Origin: Deltaproteobacteria bacterium
Lineage (GTDB): Bacteria; Desulfobacterota; Syntrophia; Syntrophales; UBA6807
DNA length: 54,840 bases
NCBI GenBank assembly: GCA_016935565.1
Contig: JAFGQS010000017.1
Coordinates: 1-54,840, forward strand
Direction of reading: 5' to 3'
Part shown: in pieces, positions 24,896 through 33,809 of the stretch
Layout: the number at the start of each line of letters is the position of its first letter
Numbering within the stretch: the stretch's first letter is position 1
Translations under genes and position numbers: made by a program
The notes under the pieces: generated by a model
Databases searched by the model: none
Seen by the model: the letters and a program-made list of their open reading frames with translations, nothing else
What the model was told of the DNA's origin: nothing

Positions 24896-25414
24896 TTATA
24901 AAAACACGATAGTTATGATCCAGATAATGCCTGAGGTTACAATCCCACTGAGAAACGAGAGGTATGCAAGCCTGAGGTACTTATATTTATGATTCACCAG
25001 GTACTTTCCGAGAAGATAGATTTCCCGAATCTGAGTTTCATAGACCCGTGACGGATCATTTGATATGCCTTCCATAAGTTTTTCGTATTCCGTATAATCC
25101 AGGCTTGTGAAATCGGCAAAGAAGAGGGGATTAAATGAAGTTGCAGCGACATCAACACGTTCCGGTTTATGGATGCCCGGCATTGCAGTATAGATAGCGA
25201 GCAGCATGGTGAGCACACTGAAGCAGATCAAAGTGAATGCAACCAGGCGAAAGTGGGGGGTACTCAGAAAGTGTGCCGTGAGAGGAATAATGATGGCGCA
25301 CACGGTGAGGAGCATGCTTGCCTTTTGATCGGCCATCATGCTGAGCTGCACGTGATGGACTCTTGTTTGCCTCAGCATCTGGTCAATGTGGGCACCGGGC
25401 TTATTAATCTCCAT
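24896..25414 (-). CDS. PycTM-like (DUF5706) membrane protein, orphan
   Basis: 172 residues, with AAGGAG before the ATG. Two adjacent membrane helices (about 32-52 and 56-78) and a third at the C-terminus (150-172) flank a cytosolic region. The N-terminal stretch RVHHVQLSMMADQKASMLLTVCAIII matches the PycTM pattern (HxxLxxxADxKAxxxL). In Pycsar anti-phage systems PycTM proteins respond to cyclic CMP or cUMP and disrupt the membrane. The expected partner, a pyrimidine cyclase, is not adjacent; neighbours are a dehalogenase and a CoA ligase. It could be an orphan effector, a remnant, or a non-defence member of the family. Confidence 0.7.
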   Translation of the reverse strand: MEINKPGAHIDQMLRQTRVHHVQLSMMADQKASMLLTVCAIIIPLTAHFLSTPHFRLVAFTLICFSVLTMLLAIYTAMPGIHKPERVDVAATSFNPLFFADFTSLDYTEYEKLMEGISNDPSRVYETQIREIYLLGKYLVNHKYKYLRLAYLSFLSGIVTSGIIWIITIVFL

Positions 25415-25559
25415 ACAGACTCCTTCATGTAATTCCGAACAGTCACTGATTTCTTCTTTTTCTATACAAGATTACATGAGTGTCTGTCACCAATAAAATT
25501 CCCCGATTGGTTGGAATGTTTACGTCTGCATTACATTCCGGGCTACACGCCCCATCTTC

Positions 25560-25770
25560 TATGCTCTGTCTTTTCCACTTACCACTCGCCACTAATCACT
25601 TTATCTTTGCTGACCGCTGAAAACTGACTGATTTTAATTCTGATTCCCGTCTCCAGGCTTCCGCTTTTACTTCCCCCTGCACCGTGGAAATCAGCAAAGC
25701 TGTCCCGCTATTGTGGGTTTTACTGAGGTGATTCCTGACTACCGACTCCTGTCTCCTGACCCCTGTCTTC
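25560..25770. repeat. composite repeat block including palindromic element copy 2
   Basis: Contains CACTTACCACTCGCCACT, GCTGACCGCTGAAAACTGAC and CCGACTCCTGTCTCCTGACC units like other gaps. At 25679-25729 it holds a degenerate copy of the 48-bp palindromic element (GTGGAAATCAGCAAAGCTG). It lies just past the stop codon of the acyl-CoA synthetase, so it may mark the end of the liv operon transcript. Confidence 0.6.
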
Positions 25771-25780
25771 TATATTCTGC

Positions 25781-27610
25781 TCACTCCACATACATGGACT
25801 CGATCAGGTCCGAATACTGTGCGTAGATGGACTTGCGCTTGACCTTCATTGTGGGTGTCACCTCGCCGTCTTCAGTGTAGAGCTTTTTGTCGAGCAGCTT
25901 GAACCTCCTGATGTTTTCCACGGAAGCGAGCTGCTTGTTCACTTTGTTAACCTCGTCTTGAATCAGCTTCGTTACCTCTTCAGTCCTGGTCAGGCTGGCA
26001 AATGTTGTATACTGCACCTTGTGGTCCTGGGCCCACTTCACGACATTTTCTTCATCGATCACGATGATTGCAGCCAGGTATTTACGCCTGTCACCGACAA
26101 CCACGGCATCGTTGATATAGGGTGAAAACTTCAACAGGTTTTCAATATACTGGGGGGCAATATTCTTGCCGCCGGCAGTGATAATAATGTCTTTCTTCCG
26201 ATCGGTAATGGTCAGGTAGCCTTCGTTGTCGACCGTGCCCACATCGCCGGTATGGAGCCAACCGTCAATAATGGCCTCCCCGGTGTGTTCATCATCCTTG
26301 AAATAACCCCTGAAAATGCCCTCGTGTTTGACCAGGATTTCTCCATCATCTGCAATCCTGACGTCCGTTCCGGGCAGTGCCTTGCCGACCGTCCCCAACT
26401 TGAAGTTAAACTCGTCAGAAACATGTGTGATGCCGGTGGTCTCTGTCAGACCGTAGCCCTCCCGTATCGGGATACCGACACTCTGGAAGTACTTCAGGAT
26501 TTCATGGGAAATCGGGGCTGCTCCCGAAAAACCCAGGCGCACTCTGTCAAAGCCCAGTCGTTCCTTCATCTTCCGGAAAACACTCACATAGGCCAGCCGA
26601 TATCCGATAGCCAGCAGCAGGGATATCTTCTTGTTGACCAGCTTGTACCGATTGTACGTGCCGCCGATTTTGACCGCCAGCTCATAGACAGTTCTCTTGA
26701 ACCATGTGGCGTCATCCATCTTCAGGACAATGGCGGAATAGTACTTCTCCCAGATCCGGGGCACGGCATGAAAGAGCGTTGGAGAAACCTCCTTCAGGTC
26801 ATTCATGACCGTATCGGTGCTCTCCGTAAAATTGACGATATGACCCACGGTAAGGTGAATCATCAGATCAAAGATCTGTTCATAGACATGATTAAGCGGC
26901 AAAAACGATATGGTTTCATCATCCCGGGTGGATTTCATGACCTTCACGGTCTGCCTGGCAATCCACAGATAGTTTTCATGGGCAATCATGGCACCTTTCG
27001 GCAGCCCCGTTGTGCCGGATGTATAGATGATGGAAGCGATATCCTCTCCCCTGCCCTGATCAACCAGGGCATCGAACAACCGCGGTTTTTCCACCGCCAT
27101 TTTTCTGCCCACTCCGAGCAGTTCGTCAAAACTCATCACCATGGGGTCCTTGAAGTGCCGCAAACCCTCCATATCCCAGACCAGGACCTTCTGTAATTTC
27201 GAAGTATTGTCTCTGAAGACCAGGGCTTTATCCAGCTGCTCTTCATCCTCGCAGATAAAGACTGTCGATTCCGAGTGACCCACCATATATTCACATTCTT
27301 CGGCGGGATTGGTCGTATAGACTCCGACAAAAATGGCACCCAGCGACATGGTACCCAACGCAGAAAACAACCACTCCGGTTTGTTTTCACCGATGATCGC
27401 CACGTGATCGCCACATCTGACGCCAAGGGAATAGAGCCCCAGGGCCACCTGCCGCACTTTTTCCAGGTATCCCTGCCAGGTGATATCATGCCAGATTCCA
27501 TATTCCTTATACCGCATGGCAACCCGCTCGGGCTGCCGGGAAGCCAGCTCACGCAAGGCCTTGGGAAGCGTGTCTGCATTTGTTGTCAAAATTCCTGTTG
27601 TCGTTGTCAT
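25781..27610 (-). CDS. long-chain-type acyl-CoA synthetase (AMP-forming)
   Basis: 609 residues. It activates a carboxylic acid with ATP and CoA through an acyl-adenylate. The P-loop is IIYTSGTTGLPKGAM, the adenylate motif YGLTETTGITH, and the hinge region DGWLHTGDVGTVDNEGYLTITDRKKDIIITAGGKNIAPQYIEN. The C-terminal lysine region is EVTPTMKVKRKSI. The size and the inserted segment around 300-340 place it with long-chain or FadD15-like ligases. It is the last gene of the liv operon, 6 bp after livF, so it probably activates the acid that the transporter imports (aromatic, fatty or branched). Confidence 0.92.
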   Translation of the reverse strand: MTTTTGILTTNADTLPKALRELASRQPERVAMRYKEYGIWHDITWQGYLEKVRQVALGLYSLGVRCGDHVAIIGENKPEWLFSALGTMSLGAIFVGVYTTNPAEECEYMVGHSESTVFICEDEEQLDKALVFRDNTSKLQKVLVWDMEGLRHFKDPMVMSFDELLGVGRKMAVEKPRLFDALVDQGRGEDIASIIYTSGTTGLPKGAMIAHENYLWIARQTVKVMKSTRDDETISFLPLNHVYEQIFDLMIHLTVGHIVNFTESTDTVMNDLKEVSPTLFHAVPRIWEKYYSAIVLKMDDATWFKRTVYELAVKIGGTYNRYKLVNKKISLLLAIGYRLAYVSVFRKMKERLGFDRVRLGFSGAAPISHEILKYFQSVGIPIREGYGLTETTGITHVSDEFNFKLGTVGKALPGTDVRIADDGEILVKHEGIFRGYFKDDEHTGEAIIDGWLHTGDVGTVDNEGYLTITDRKKDIIITAGGKNIAPQYIENLLKFSPYINDAVVVGDRRKYLAAIIVIDEENVVKWAQDHKVQYTTFASLTRTEEVTKLIQDEVNKVNKQLASVENIRRFKLLDKKLYTEDGEVTPTMKVKRKSIYAQYSDLIESMYVE

Positions 27611-27616
27611 GGTTTT

Positions 27617-28387
27617 CTAACGGAATCGTACCTTTCTGCGGTAGCGTTTATATCCCTTGACCGAGGTATCCGTCGAAATGCCAAGGTAGAATTCCTTGAC
27701 ATCCTCGTCCTCTCGCAAAACCTCGGGCTTGTCGGCCCGCAAAATCCTGCCGTTCTCCATGAGAAAGGCAAAATGAGAATACTTCAGCGCCATATTAACA
27801 TTCTGCTCCACGAGAAGGATGGTAACTCCTTCTTGGTTGATATTCTCAATAATCGTGAAAATCTCTCTGGTGAGTATGGGGGAAAGTCCCAGTGACGGCT
27901 CATCGAGCATGAGCAACCGGGGACGACTCATCAGGGCCCGTCCGATAGCGAGCATCTGCTGCTCGCCGCCACTCAGGTAACCTGCCTGCTGGTTTCTCCG
28001 TTCCTTCAGGATGGGAAACTGGCCAAACACGGCCTCGATATCATCTCTGATGCTTTTCCTGTCTTTCCTGGTAAACGCACCCATGACAATGTTTTCCATC
28101 ACGGTAAGTTCGGAAAAGACCTCTCTTCCCTCGGGAACATAACTGATTCCCATGCGCACGATCTCGTCGGTATCTTTACGGTCGATTCGTTTCCCGAGAA
28201 ATTCAATGGTTCCCTTTTCGGGCTGGTCATCGTCAAGGAGACGCATGATTGTCTTGAGTATGGTCGTCTTTCCGGCCCCATTCGAGCCGAGCAGTGCCAC
28301 GATCTGTCCCTCCTCGATTTCGAATGAAATCCCGTGGAGAGCCCGGATCAGATCGTACCATGTTTCGATGTTCCTGACGGAAAGCAT
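27617..28387 (-). CDS. livF: branched-chain-amino-acid-type ABC transporter ATPase, LivF
   Basis: 256 residues. Walker A is GSNGAGKTT, the signature is YLSGGEQQMLAIGRAL, and Walker B with its Glu is RLLMLDEPSLGLSP. The H-loop is LLVEQN, as in LivF. It forms the ATPase dimer with LivG on the cytosolic face of LivH and LivM. A C-terminal tail rich in Lys and Arg (KGYKRYRRKVRFR) is unusual. It overlaps the livG stop by one base in a TAATG junction, a sign of translational coupling. Confidence 0.93.
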   Translation of the reverse strand: MLSVRNIETWYDLIRALHGISFEIEEGQIVALLGSNGAGKTTILKTIMRLLDDDQPEKGTIEFLGKRIDRKDTDEIVRMGISYVPEGREVFSELTVMENIVMGAFTRKDRKSIRDDIEAVFGQFPILKERRNQQAGYLSGGEQQMLAIGRALMSRPRLLMLDEPSLGLSPILTREIFTIIENINQEGVTILLVEQNVNMALKYSHFAFLMENGRILRADKPEVLREDEDVKEFYLGISTDTSVKGYKRYRRKVRFR

Positions 28388-29160
28388 TACTCCTCCTCCC
28401 CCAGATATGCAGCAATGACCTCGGGATGTTTCTGAACCTCCTGCGGGGGTCCCTCTACGATCTTTATTCCCTGATTGATTGCCAGGATCCTGTCTGAAAT
28501 TCCCATCACCATGTTCATGTCGTGCTCGATCAGCAAAATCGTGACATTATAGTCTTCCTGAATATCCTTGATCCATATCCGTAAATCATCCTTCTCCTCG
28601 GTATTCATGCCCGCCGACGGTTCATCCAGGAGCAATACTGCAGGGTCCAAAGCCAGGGCCCTGCCTAACTCCACAAGTTTACGCTTGCCGTAGGGCAGGT
28701 TCGCCACGAACTGATCCCGGATAGACTGGAGATCGAGGAAGTCGATGATTTTCTCAACAATCTCACGGTTTTTGACTTCCTCTCTCGCAGTACGGGAGTG
28801 CCTGCCCCACATGAACGCACCGCCCAGTACTCCGGTTTTCATATGAATGTGCCGGCCCAGCATCAAGTTGTCCATTACCGTGGCATTGGTAAAGAGCTCA
28901 ATATTCTGGAAGGTGCGGGCAATTCCCCTGCGGGCGATCCTGTCCGGCGAATATCCGATCAGATTCTCATCATCAAGCAGAACTCTGCCGCTGTCAGCCT
29001 TGTATATCCCGCTGATCAGGTTGAATATGGTGGTCTTCCCGGAACCGTTGGGGCCGATAATCGAGAATATGGCGTTCCTTTCCACGGCGAAACTGACCGA
29101 GTCAACAGCCTGTAAACCGCCAAAGCTGATGCTCAGGTTCTCAACCTCAAAGTGAGTCAT
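28387..29160 (-). CDS. livG: branched-chain-amino-acid-type ABC transporter ATPase, LivG
   Basis: 257 residues. Walker A is GPNGSGKTT, Walker B is AVLLLDEPSAGMN, and the signature is the degenerate LPYGKRKLVELGRAL seen in LivG proteins. The long insertion with IARTFQNIELF and NATVMDNLMLGRH is also typical. It pairs with LivF. An inverted-repeat hairpin separates it from livK upstream. Confidence 0.93.
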   Translation of the reverse strand: MTHFEVENLSISFGGLQAVDSVSFAVERNAIFSIIGPNGSGKTTIFNLISGIYKADSGRVLLDDENLIGYSPDRIARRGIARTFQNIELFTNATVMDNLMLGRHIHMKTGVLGGAFMWGRHSRTAREEVKNREIVEKIIDFLDLQSIRDQFVANLPYGKRKLVELGRALALDPAVLLLDEPSAGMNTEEKDDLRIWIKDIQEDYNVTILLIEHDMNMVMGISDRILAINQGIKIVEGPPQEVQKHPEVIAAYLGEEE

Positions 29161-29217
29161 CGTGCCCCTCCCGAAGGACAGACTTTCTCATGATGATGGG
29201 GACAAATTAAAATCGAT

Positions 29218-29241
29218 GCCCGGGAGGGAAGCCTCCCGGGC
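29218..29241 (-). terminator. intra-operon hairpin after livK
   Basis: A perfect 10-bp GC-rich stem, GCCCGGGAGG with CCTCCCGGGC, has a 4-nt loop and starts 6 bases past the livK stop. On the minus strand a T-rich stretch (ATCGATTTTAATTT) follows, and TCTTTTT follows on the plus strand. Such hairpins commonly let the binding-protein gene be expressed above the downstream ATPase genes through partial termination or 3'-end protection. Confidence 0.6.
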
Positions 29242-29247
29242 GTCTTT

Positions 29248-30441
29248 TTACTTCTTCCAGGTTGCAAGATCATTAGAGGTAAAATCCTGGAGCAACTCAT
29301 ACGATGATTTGGGTCCGCATTTAAAAATCTGAACAGAATCGGATCCCTGGTGCTGGTCAACGCTCCAGGTTATCTCGGGACCGATTCCCCTCCAGTCTTT
29401 GATTGAATTCAGTGCCGCCAGACAGGCATCGGTACTCAGTTTCGGGCCGACCTGCTTCAAGGCTTCGACCAGGGGTTCGGCAAAGAGGATACCTGCATAG
29501 TAAAAGAGCCCCCACCGTTCCTTCGGCGTCAGTCGTTTTGCTGCTTCGCGGTATTTGACCATCAGGGGATTGTCAGAATCGGGAGTATGGCCCATTGCAC
29601 CGGTGATTACCCCTTCCCAGAGACCCCCGGTGATCATGTTCATGAGCGGGTAATCGGAAAGTGTATTGGACGATATCCACTGCGGTTTGAAGCCGATGGT
29701 AGCACAGGTCTTGAGCGAAATAGCCGCGATTGTCGGGCTTACCCACATGATGACCACGTCGGCCTCGGCATTTTTGAATCGCAGCATCTGGGACGCAAGG
29801 TCCTTCTCACCGGGTTCGACGGGAATTTCCGCCACCAGCTTCATGCCCAGGGCATCCATGCGCTGCTTGCATCCGGCCAGACCGTTTTTCCCGTAGGCAT
29901 CGTTCTGATACAAAAATCCTATCTTCTTGGCCTTGAGCTTTTCAACGGCATACTTGGTAAGAATGCTTGCCTCATCCTCATAGAGTGGATACACGGCAAA
30001 AAGATATTTCTGTACGGGGAAGACGTATTCACGCACGGCCGTCGCAGGACCGACCCAGATGACTTTGTTTTTCGCCAGATAGTCCTTGACCGCCATGCCG
30101 CTGGCGCTGGAAACACCCCCCACAAAGGCGAATACCCCTTTGCGCTCCACCAGTTCTTTCACCGCAGCAACGCACAGGGCGGGATTGTACTGATCGTCAC
30201 GGATGAAATACGTGATTTTTCTGCCGTGAATACCGCCTTCTTCATTGACGACATCAAACAACAAACGGCTGCCTCTGGCGACCGAACCCCAGGGAGCTGC
30301 CGGCCCGGTCTGGGGTCCCCACTGTGCAACCCTGATCTCTTTGGCATCGAAGCCGGGTCTTCCCGCATGGCACAGAGCAGGAATCATCATGGCAGCACAT
30401 ACAATGAGTACTACAATCAACGATCCTTTTTTCCAGTTCAT
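29248..30441 (-). CDS. Liv-type periplasmic substrate-binding protein
   Basis: 397 residues, AAGGAGG before the ATG. The Sec signal peptide ends at ALCHA. The mature protein has the type I periplasmic-binding fold: IRVAQWGPQTGPAAPWGSVARGSRLLFDVVNEEGGIHGRKI, GVFAFVGGVSSASGMAVKDYL, KKIGFLYQNDAYGKNGLAGC and ADVVIMWVSPTIAAISLKTC. It captures the ligand in the periplasm for LivH/LivM. Close relatives in anaerobes and soil bacteria bind aromatic or other carboxylates rather than leucine, and the co-encoded CoA ligase suggests the same here. Confidence 0.92.
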   Translation of the reverse strand: MNWKKGSLIVVLIVCAAMMIPALCHAGRPGFDAKEIRVAQWGPQTGPAAPWGSVARGSRLLFDVVNEEGGIHGRKITYFIRDDQYNPALCVAAVKELVERKGVFAFVGGVSSASGMAVKDYLAKNKVIWVGPATAVREYVFPVQKYLFAVYPLYEDEASILTKYAVEKLKAKKIGFLYQNDAYGKNGLAGCKQRMDALGMKLVAEIPVEPGEKDLASQMLRFKNAEADVVIMWVSPTIAAISLKTCATIGFKPQWISSNTLSDYPLMNMITGGLWEGVITGAMGHTPDSDNPLMVKYREAAKRLTPKERWGLFYYAGILFAEPLVEALKQVGPKLSTDACLAALNSIKDWRGIGPEITWSVDQHQGSDSVQIFKCGPKSSYELLQDFTSNDLATWKK

Positions 30442-30528
30442 AGTGTCCTCCTTGTTTAAAATATAGCGTTGTATTTATTATCCCCTGTGTTGTTCTTGTG
30501 CCTCCGATTTGCTGCCGCTGAACAGATC

Positions 30529-30987
30529 CTATCCTTTCAACCAAATCCCTCCCTCTTTCAGAAACGTAAAACATTGATTAAAGCTGAATGTCTGATTGGT
30601 ATCAGTGTAGTACAATATGACTTCCACTTCGGCCTGCACAAACTTCTCAACCAGGGGGAATGCCTCTCTGTCGTGGTTCACCCTTAAATTATAAATATCG
30701 ACAATCGTATACTCGCGAATCCTGACGGGCGAATTCCTGACGTCAGCCAGAAAGTCTTCGTAGGTGTGTGACTGCCGATACACCGATGACGGGGACAGAC
30801 ACTGGTACAGCTTCTCAAAATCCCTGCTCATCTCGCAGGTAAAATAGTGTTTTACCGCCTGTTCAATAGAATCCCGTTCGAAATACAGCACGAGCCGGTT
30901 GCGAACAGAACTTATTGAAAGCATGCCTCCCAGCAAAACACCCAGCATCAAAATCGCGATCCCTGTATGTTTTAAATACCGTTTCAT
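30529..30987 (-). CDS. membrane-anchored NTF2-like hypothetical protein in the liv operon
   Basis: 152 residues from ATG at 30987; a GTG one codon upstream is an alternative, and the start is nearly fused to the livH stop. The N-terminal signal anchor is TGIAILMLGVLLGGMLSI. The remainder (SIEQAVKHYFTCEMSRDFEKLYQCLSPSSVYR, then YTIVDIYNLRVN) resembles NTF2/SnoaL-type small alpha-beta domains, in which a helix pair packs on a curved sheet. This is a pattern impression, not a firm family match. Its position between the permease and binding-protein genes suggests a periplasmic accessory role in transport. Confidence 0.65.
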   Translation of the reverse strand: MKRYLKHTGIAILMLGVLLGGMLSISSVRNRLVLYFERDSIEQAVKHYFTCEMSRDFEKLYQCLSPSSVYRQSHTYEDFLADVRNSPVRIREYTIVDIYNLRVNHDREAFPLVEKFVQAEVEVILYYTDTNQTFSFNQCFTFLKEGGIWLKG

Positions 30988-30991
30988 CACC

Positions 30992-31864
30992 CTACACTTT
31001 TTTCACGTAATGTTTGGCAAAGAGCCCGCTGGGCCGTACCGTGAGAATGAAAATAATGACGATGAACGCTACGATCGGTTTCCACTCCGGCCACGCATAG
31101 CCGAAGAAATTCTCGATCAGGCCGAGCATCAGCCCCCCCAGGACAACCCCGGGTATACTGGTCAGTCCTCCGAGCACTGCCGCGGCAAACGCCCTCATGA
31201 AGGGCTCCATCATGAAATTGGGGTCCAGAACCGATCTGGCCGCAAAAAACATGGCGGCAACGGCACCGATGAGTGAGCTGATGGCCCAGGTCAGCGAGAA
31301 GACCCGTTCCACCTTGATCCCCATGATCCTGGCCGCGTTCTGATTCTGCTGGGTGGCACGCATGGCAATTCCCAGCCTGGAATATTTGAAAAAGAGAAAC
31401 AGGAGCACCATAATGATCAGTGCCAGGACAAACACCCCCAGAGCCCACTGGCTGATTGTCAGACCCTTGATCGGTTCATACGTTACCTGCACCGAGAGGG
31501 GAAACACGAATGCTTTCTGTTCCGCACCCCACTTCCAGCCGGCCAGCCCCATAAGCAGCATTTCCGCACCGAGGGTAATAACCAACAATCCGAGGACCGT
31601 CGGGTCTTTGGCGGGACGTAAAAAGAAAAACTCGATCAGGGCCCCCAGTGTAATCGCGAATATCATGGTCAGGATAAATGCCAGCCAGAACGGGTAGTGG
31701 TAGAATGTGAGAATGTGATAGGTGATAAAAGTCGCCACCATCCCCATTTCACCCTGGGCAAAATTAATCACTTCGGACGTCTTATAGATGATTGCCACCG
31801 CGATTCCGAACAGGCCGTAGCATGCCCCGATTGCTAACCCTTCAATAATAAGTTGTTCAATCAT
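30992..31864 (-). CDS. livH: branched-chain-amino-acid-type ABC permease, LivH
   Basis: 290 residues with about eight membrane helices. It starts IEQLIIEGLAIGACYGLFGIAVAIIYKTSEVINFAQGEMGM, the LivH hallmark. The ATPase-contact loop is YSRLGIAMRATQQNQNAARIMGIKVERVFSLTWAISS, and AVLGGLTSIPGVVLGGLMLGLIENF is also diagnostic. It forms the membrane channel with LivM. It lies 39 bp after livM and abuts the NTF2-like gene. Confidence 0.93.
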   Translation of the reverse strand: MIEQLIIEGLAIGACYGLFGIAVAIIYKTSEVINFAQGEMGMVATFITYHILTFYHYPFWLAFILTMIFAITLGALIEFFFLRPAKDPTVLGLLVITLGAEMLLMGLAGWKWGAEQKAFVFPLSVQVTYEPIKGLTISQWALGVFVLALIIMVLLFLFFKYSRLGIAMRATQQNQNAARIMGIKVERVFSLTWAISSLIGAVAAMFFAARSVLDPNFMMEPFMRAFAAAVLGGLTSIPGVVLGGLMLGLIENFFGYAWPEWKPIVAFIVIIFILTVRPSGLFAKHYVKKV

Positions 31865-31903
31865 CCCATCTCCATCAGATGTTCATTACGTTTGATAACC
31901 GGT

Positions 31904-32989
31904 CTAAAAAGGCCACGTCTTCCAGTACTTCTTGATCCTGATCCAGACACCATACATACCAAGGGGTTCGAAAATGACAATGACAATCATGATCAATCCC
32001 AGGGCGACGCTGTTGAAGTTTTCCAGGCCGATGGTAGTCAACCACTTCTTCGAAATGGTCACCAGGAAATCGCCCAGGTAGGGCACCTCATCAACATTCT
32101 TTAACAGGTCATATTGAAGATACGTGATCAGAGACGCACCCATGATCGCCCCCGAAATCGATCCCAGCCCGCCAACCACCACCATTGCCAGAAAAATAAT
32201 CGAGAGTATCAGATTAAAGGTAAAGGGGTCGAAATACGTTAAGATAAAGCCGAAGAGCCCCCCTGCCACACCGGCATAGAAGGCACTCACGGCAAACGCC
32301 AGCGTTTTGAAAATCGTCAGGTTGACACCCATGACCTCAGCTGCAATGTCATCATCACGGATGGCCACAAATGCCCGGCCAACCCGCGTCCTGGTAATGT
32401 TTCTGGCACCGATCACCATAAGGATCGTAATAATCAGGACCAGGAAGTACACGCTTACATCGGTATCCAGAACCAGGCTGATGTTCAATTGAGGAATGCC
32501 CAGATCAAGCGGCGGGGCGTGCATCCCCATTCGCCCCCCAAAAACATCCCACGTGCCGATGACATGCATGACCGCCAGGCCGAAACCCAGCGTTGCAATT
32601 GCCAGGTAGGGACCTTCCAGTCTCAGAGCCGGCAGGCCGATCACAAATCCGAAAAAGGCCGCAACCAGACCCGCAAGCGGCAGAGCCGCGAAAAAGGGAA
32701 CCCCGAGCTTGGACATCAGGATGGTCGTACCGTAGGCACCAATGGCAAAAAATCCGGCGTGCCCGAGTGAAATCTGCCCGGTAAAACCCACCAGGATATT
32801 CAGACCCACAGCCAGGATGGAATGCACCATTATTATATTGAACATGAAGAAATAGTAATCGGGGACATACAACGGAAGGGTAAATAGAAAGATCAGAAAT
32901 ACGACAGACCAGAAAAGGACTGTGCCGCTGCCGAAGAGCTCAATGTCTTCATAATAATCACGCTTCATATCCATGGGCAGACCTTGCAT
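31904..32989 (-). CDS. livM: branched-chain-amino-acid-type ABC permease, LivM
   Basis: 361 residues with about nine to ten membrane helices. Landmarks are NILVGFTGQISLGHAGFFAIGAYGTTIL, LRLEGPYLAIATLGFG, the ATPase-contact loop TRVGRAFVAIRDDDIAAEVMGVNLTIFKTLAFAVSAFYAGVAGGLFG and VVGGLGSISGAIMGA. It is the first gene of the operon livM-livH-NTF2-like-livK-livG-livF-acyl-CoA synthetase. Start choice is uncertain: the ATG at 32989 or the internal ATG five codons later, which has AAGG upstream. Confidence 0.92.
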   Translation of the reverse strand: MQGLPMDMKRDYYEDIELFGSGTVLFWSVVFLIFLFTLPLYVPDYYFFMFNIIMVHSILAVGLNILVGFTGQISLGHAGFFAIGAYGTTILMSKLGVPFFAALPLAGLVAAFFGFVIGLPALRLEGPYLAIATLGFGLAVMHVIGTWDVFGGRMGMHAPPLDLGIPQLNISLVLDTDVSVYFLVLIITILMVIGARNITRTRVGRAFVAIRDDDIAAEVMGVNLTIFKTLAFAVSAFYAGVAGGLFGFILTYFDPFTFNLILSIIFLAMVVVGGLGSISGAIMGASLITYLQYDLLKNVDEVPYLGDFLVTISKKWLTTIGLENFNSVALGLIMIVIVIFEPLGMYGVWIRIKKYWKTWPF

Positions 32990-33332
32990 CAGCTGCTGTT
33001 AATGAGGTGAAGATAAAACGTGATGCACGAGTCATGAAGTGAGAATGAGAAGTGAATAACAACGATTAATAGCACCACCACCGGATGAAACAAATACGTT
33101 GTAAGACATTGAATAAGAACTATTCATATCGGAAATCAATATATATTCCGGCACGAAAATATGTCAAGAAATTCATTATCATAAAAGTCAGTTTTATATA
33201 ATGCCCGAGTGGTCGAAACAGACCATGACGAACGTTGACGCACTTCCTCCCATACAGTGATTGAAAGGTATAAAACAATACCTGCCCCTCGGCTACCTGA
33301 ACGGTCAAGAATAAGGACTTGAACATGTAACC
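32990..33332. other. upstream region of the liv operon, no gene seen
   Basis: About 340 bp between the Hcp-like stop and livM. It must contain the operon promoter. One open frame on the minus strand (33120-33326) has no ribosome site and unconvincing composition. I see no operator that I can name. Confidence 0.45.
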
Positions 33333-33809
33333 CTATTTGCTGAGCAATACAGCGTATGTTCCGGACTTAAAGCGGAACGTCACGATTTCATTGTTTCCGC
33401 TCTTCACTATCGAGCCAATGACCACGTCTTTCAGCGTGTAGATGGTACTCTGACCGGAACCTCCTGTGGCAGCTCTCACTTCTATTTCTATTTCCGGAAA
33501 GTGTGTCCCCATGCACAGTGCTTCATTCAGTTTTGGCGTTGCTTTGTCAATCTCCTTTGTCACAGAGATATCACCCATTAAGACAGTACCCCGACTCCGG
33601 CTCGTCCCTGTCACCGCTGATCCCGGTTGTGCCAGGCTGCCACTGTATGAAAGTACGTCAATCCATCCATCATGATCTTTGTCTGTCGATTCCCCTTCAA
33701 CCCCTGTTATCTTTACAAACGTCCCTGCACATTCGACACCGGCGGGCAATGTAATGATGAACGCCAGAATCAGCACACACACGGAAAAAAATATTTTTTC
33801 TTTCTTCAT
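33333..33809 (-). CDS. Hcp-like (type VI effector family) protein with Sec signal peptide
   Basis: 158 residues from ATG at 33809, fixed by AAGGAGG directly upstream; a longer frame from 33938 is not supported. A Sec signal peptide (KIFFSVCVLILAFIITLPAGVECA) precedes an Hcp-family beta barrel: FVKITGVEGESTDKDHDGWIDVLSYS, RGTVLMGDISVTKEIDKATPKLNEALCMGTHFPEIEIEV and IYTLKDVVIGSIV. Hcp forms hexameric tubes in type VI secretion and normally lacks a signal peptide. No other type VI gene is present here. It may be a periplasmic or surface beta-barrel that reused the fold. Confidence 0.85.
   Translation of the reverse strand: MKKEKIFFSVCVLILAFIITLPAGVECAGTFVKITGVEGESTDKDHDGWIDVLSYSGSLAQPGSAVTGTSRSRGTVLMGDISVTKEIDKATPKLNEALCMGTHFPEIEIEVRAATGGSGQSTIYTLKDVVIGSIVKSGNNEIVTFRFKSGTYAVLLSK

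Noticed and set aside
19055-25770. CTGACTCCTG blocks as a CRISPR array
   Set aside because: Units are short, irregular and without constant-length spacers, and no cas genes are present.
26252-27196. 314-codon plus-strand frame inside the acyl-CoA synthetase gene
   Set aside because: Shadow of a strongly conserved ligase gene; no ribosome site and no family.
33120-33326. Small minus-strand open frame upstream of livM
   Set aside because: No ribosome site, unconvincing composition, and it lies where the liv promoter must be.
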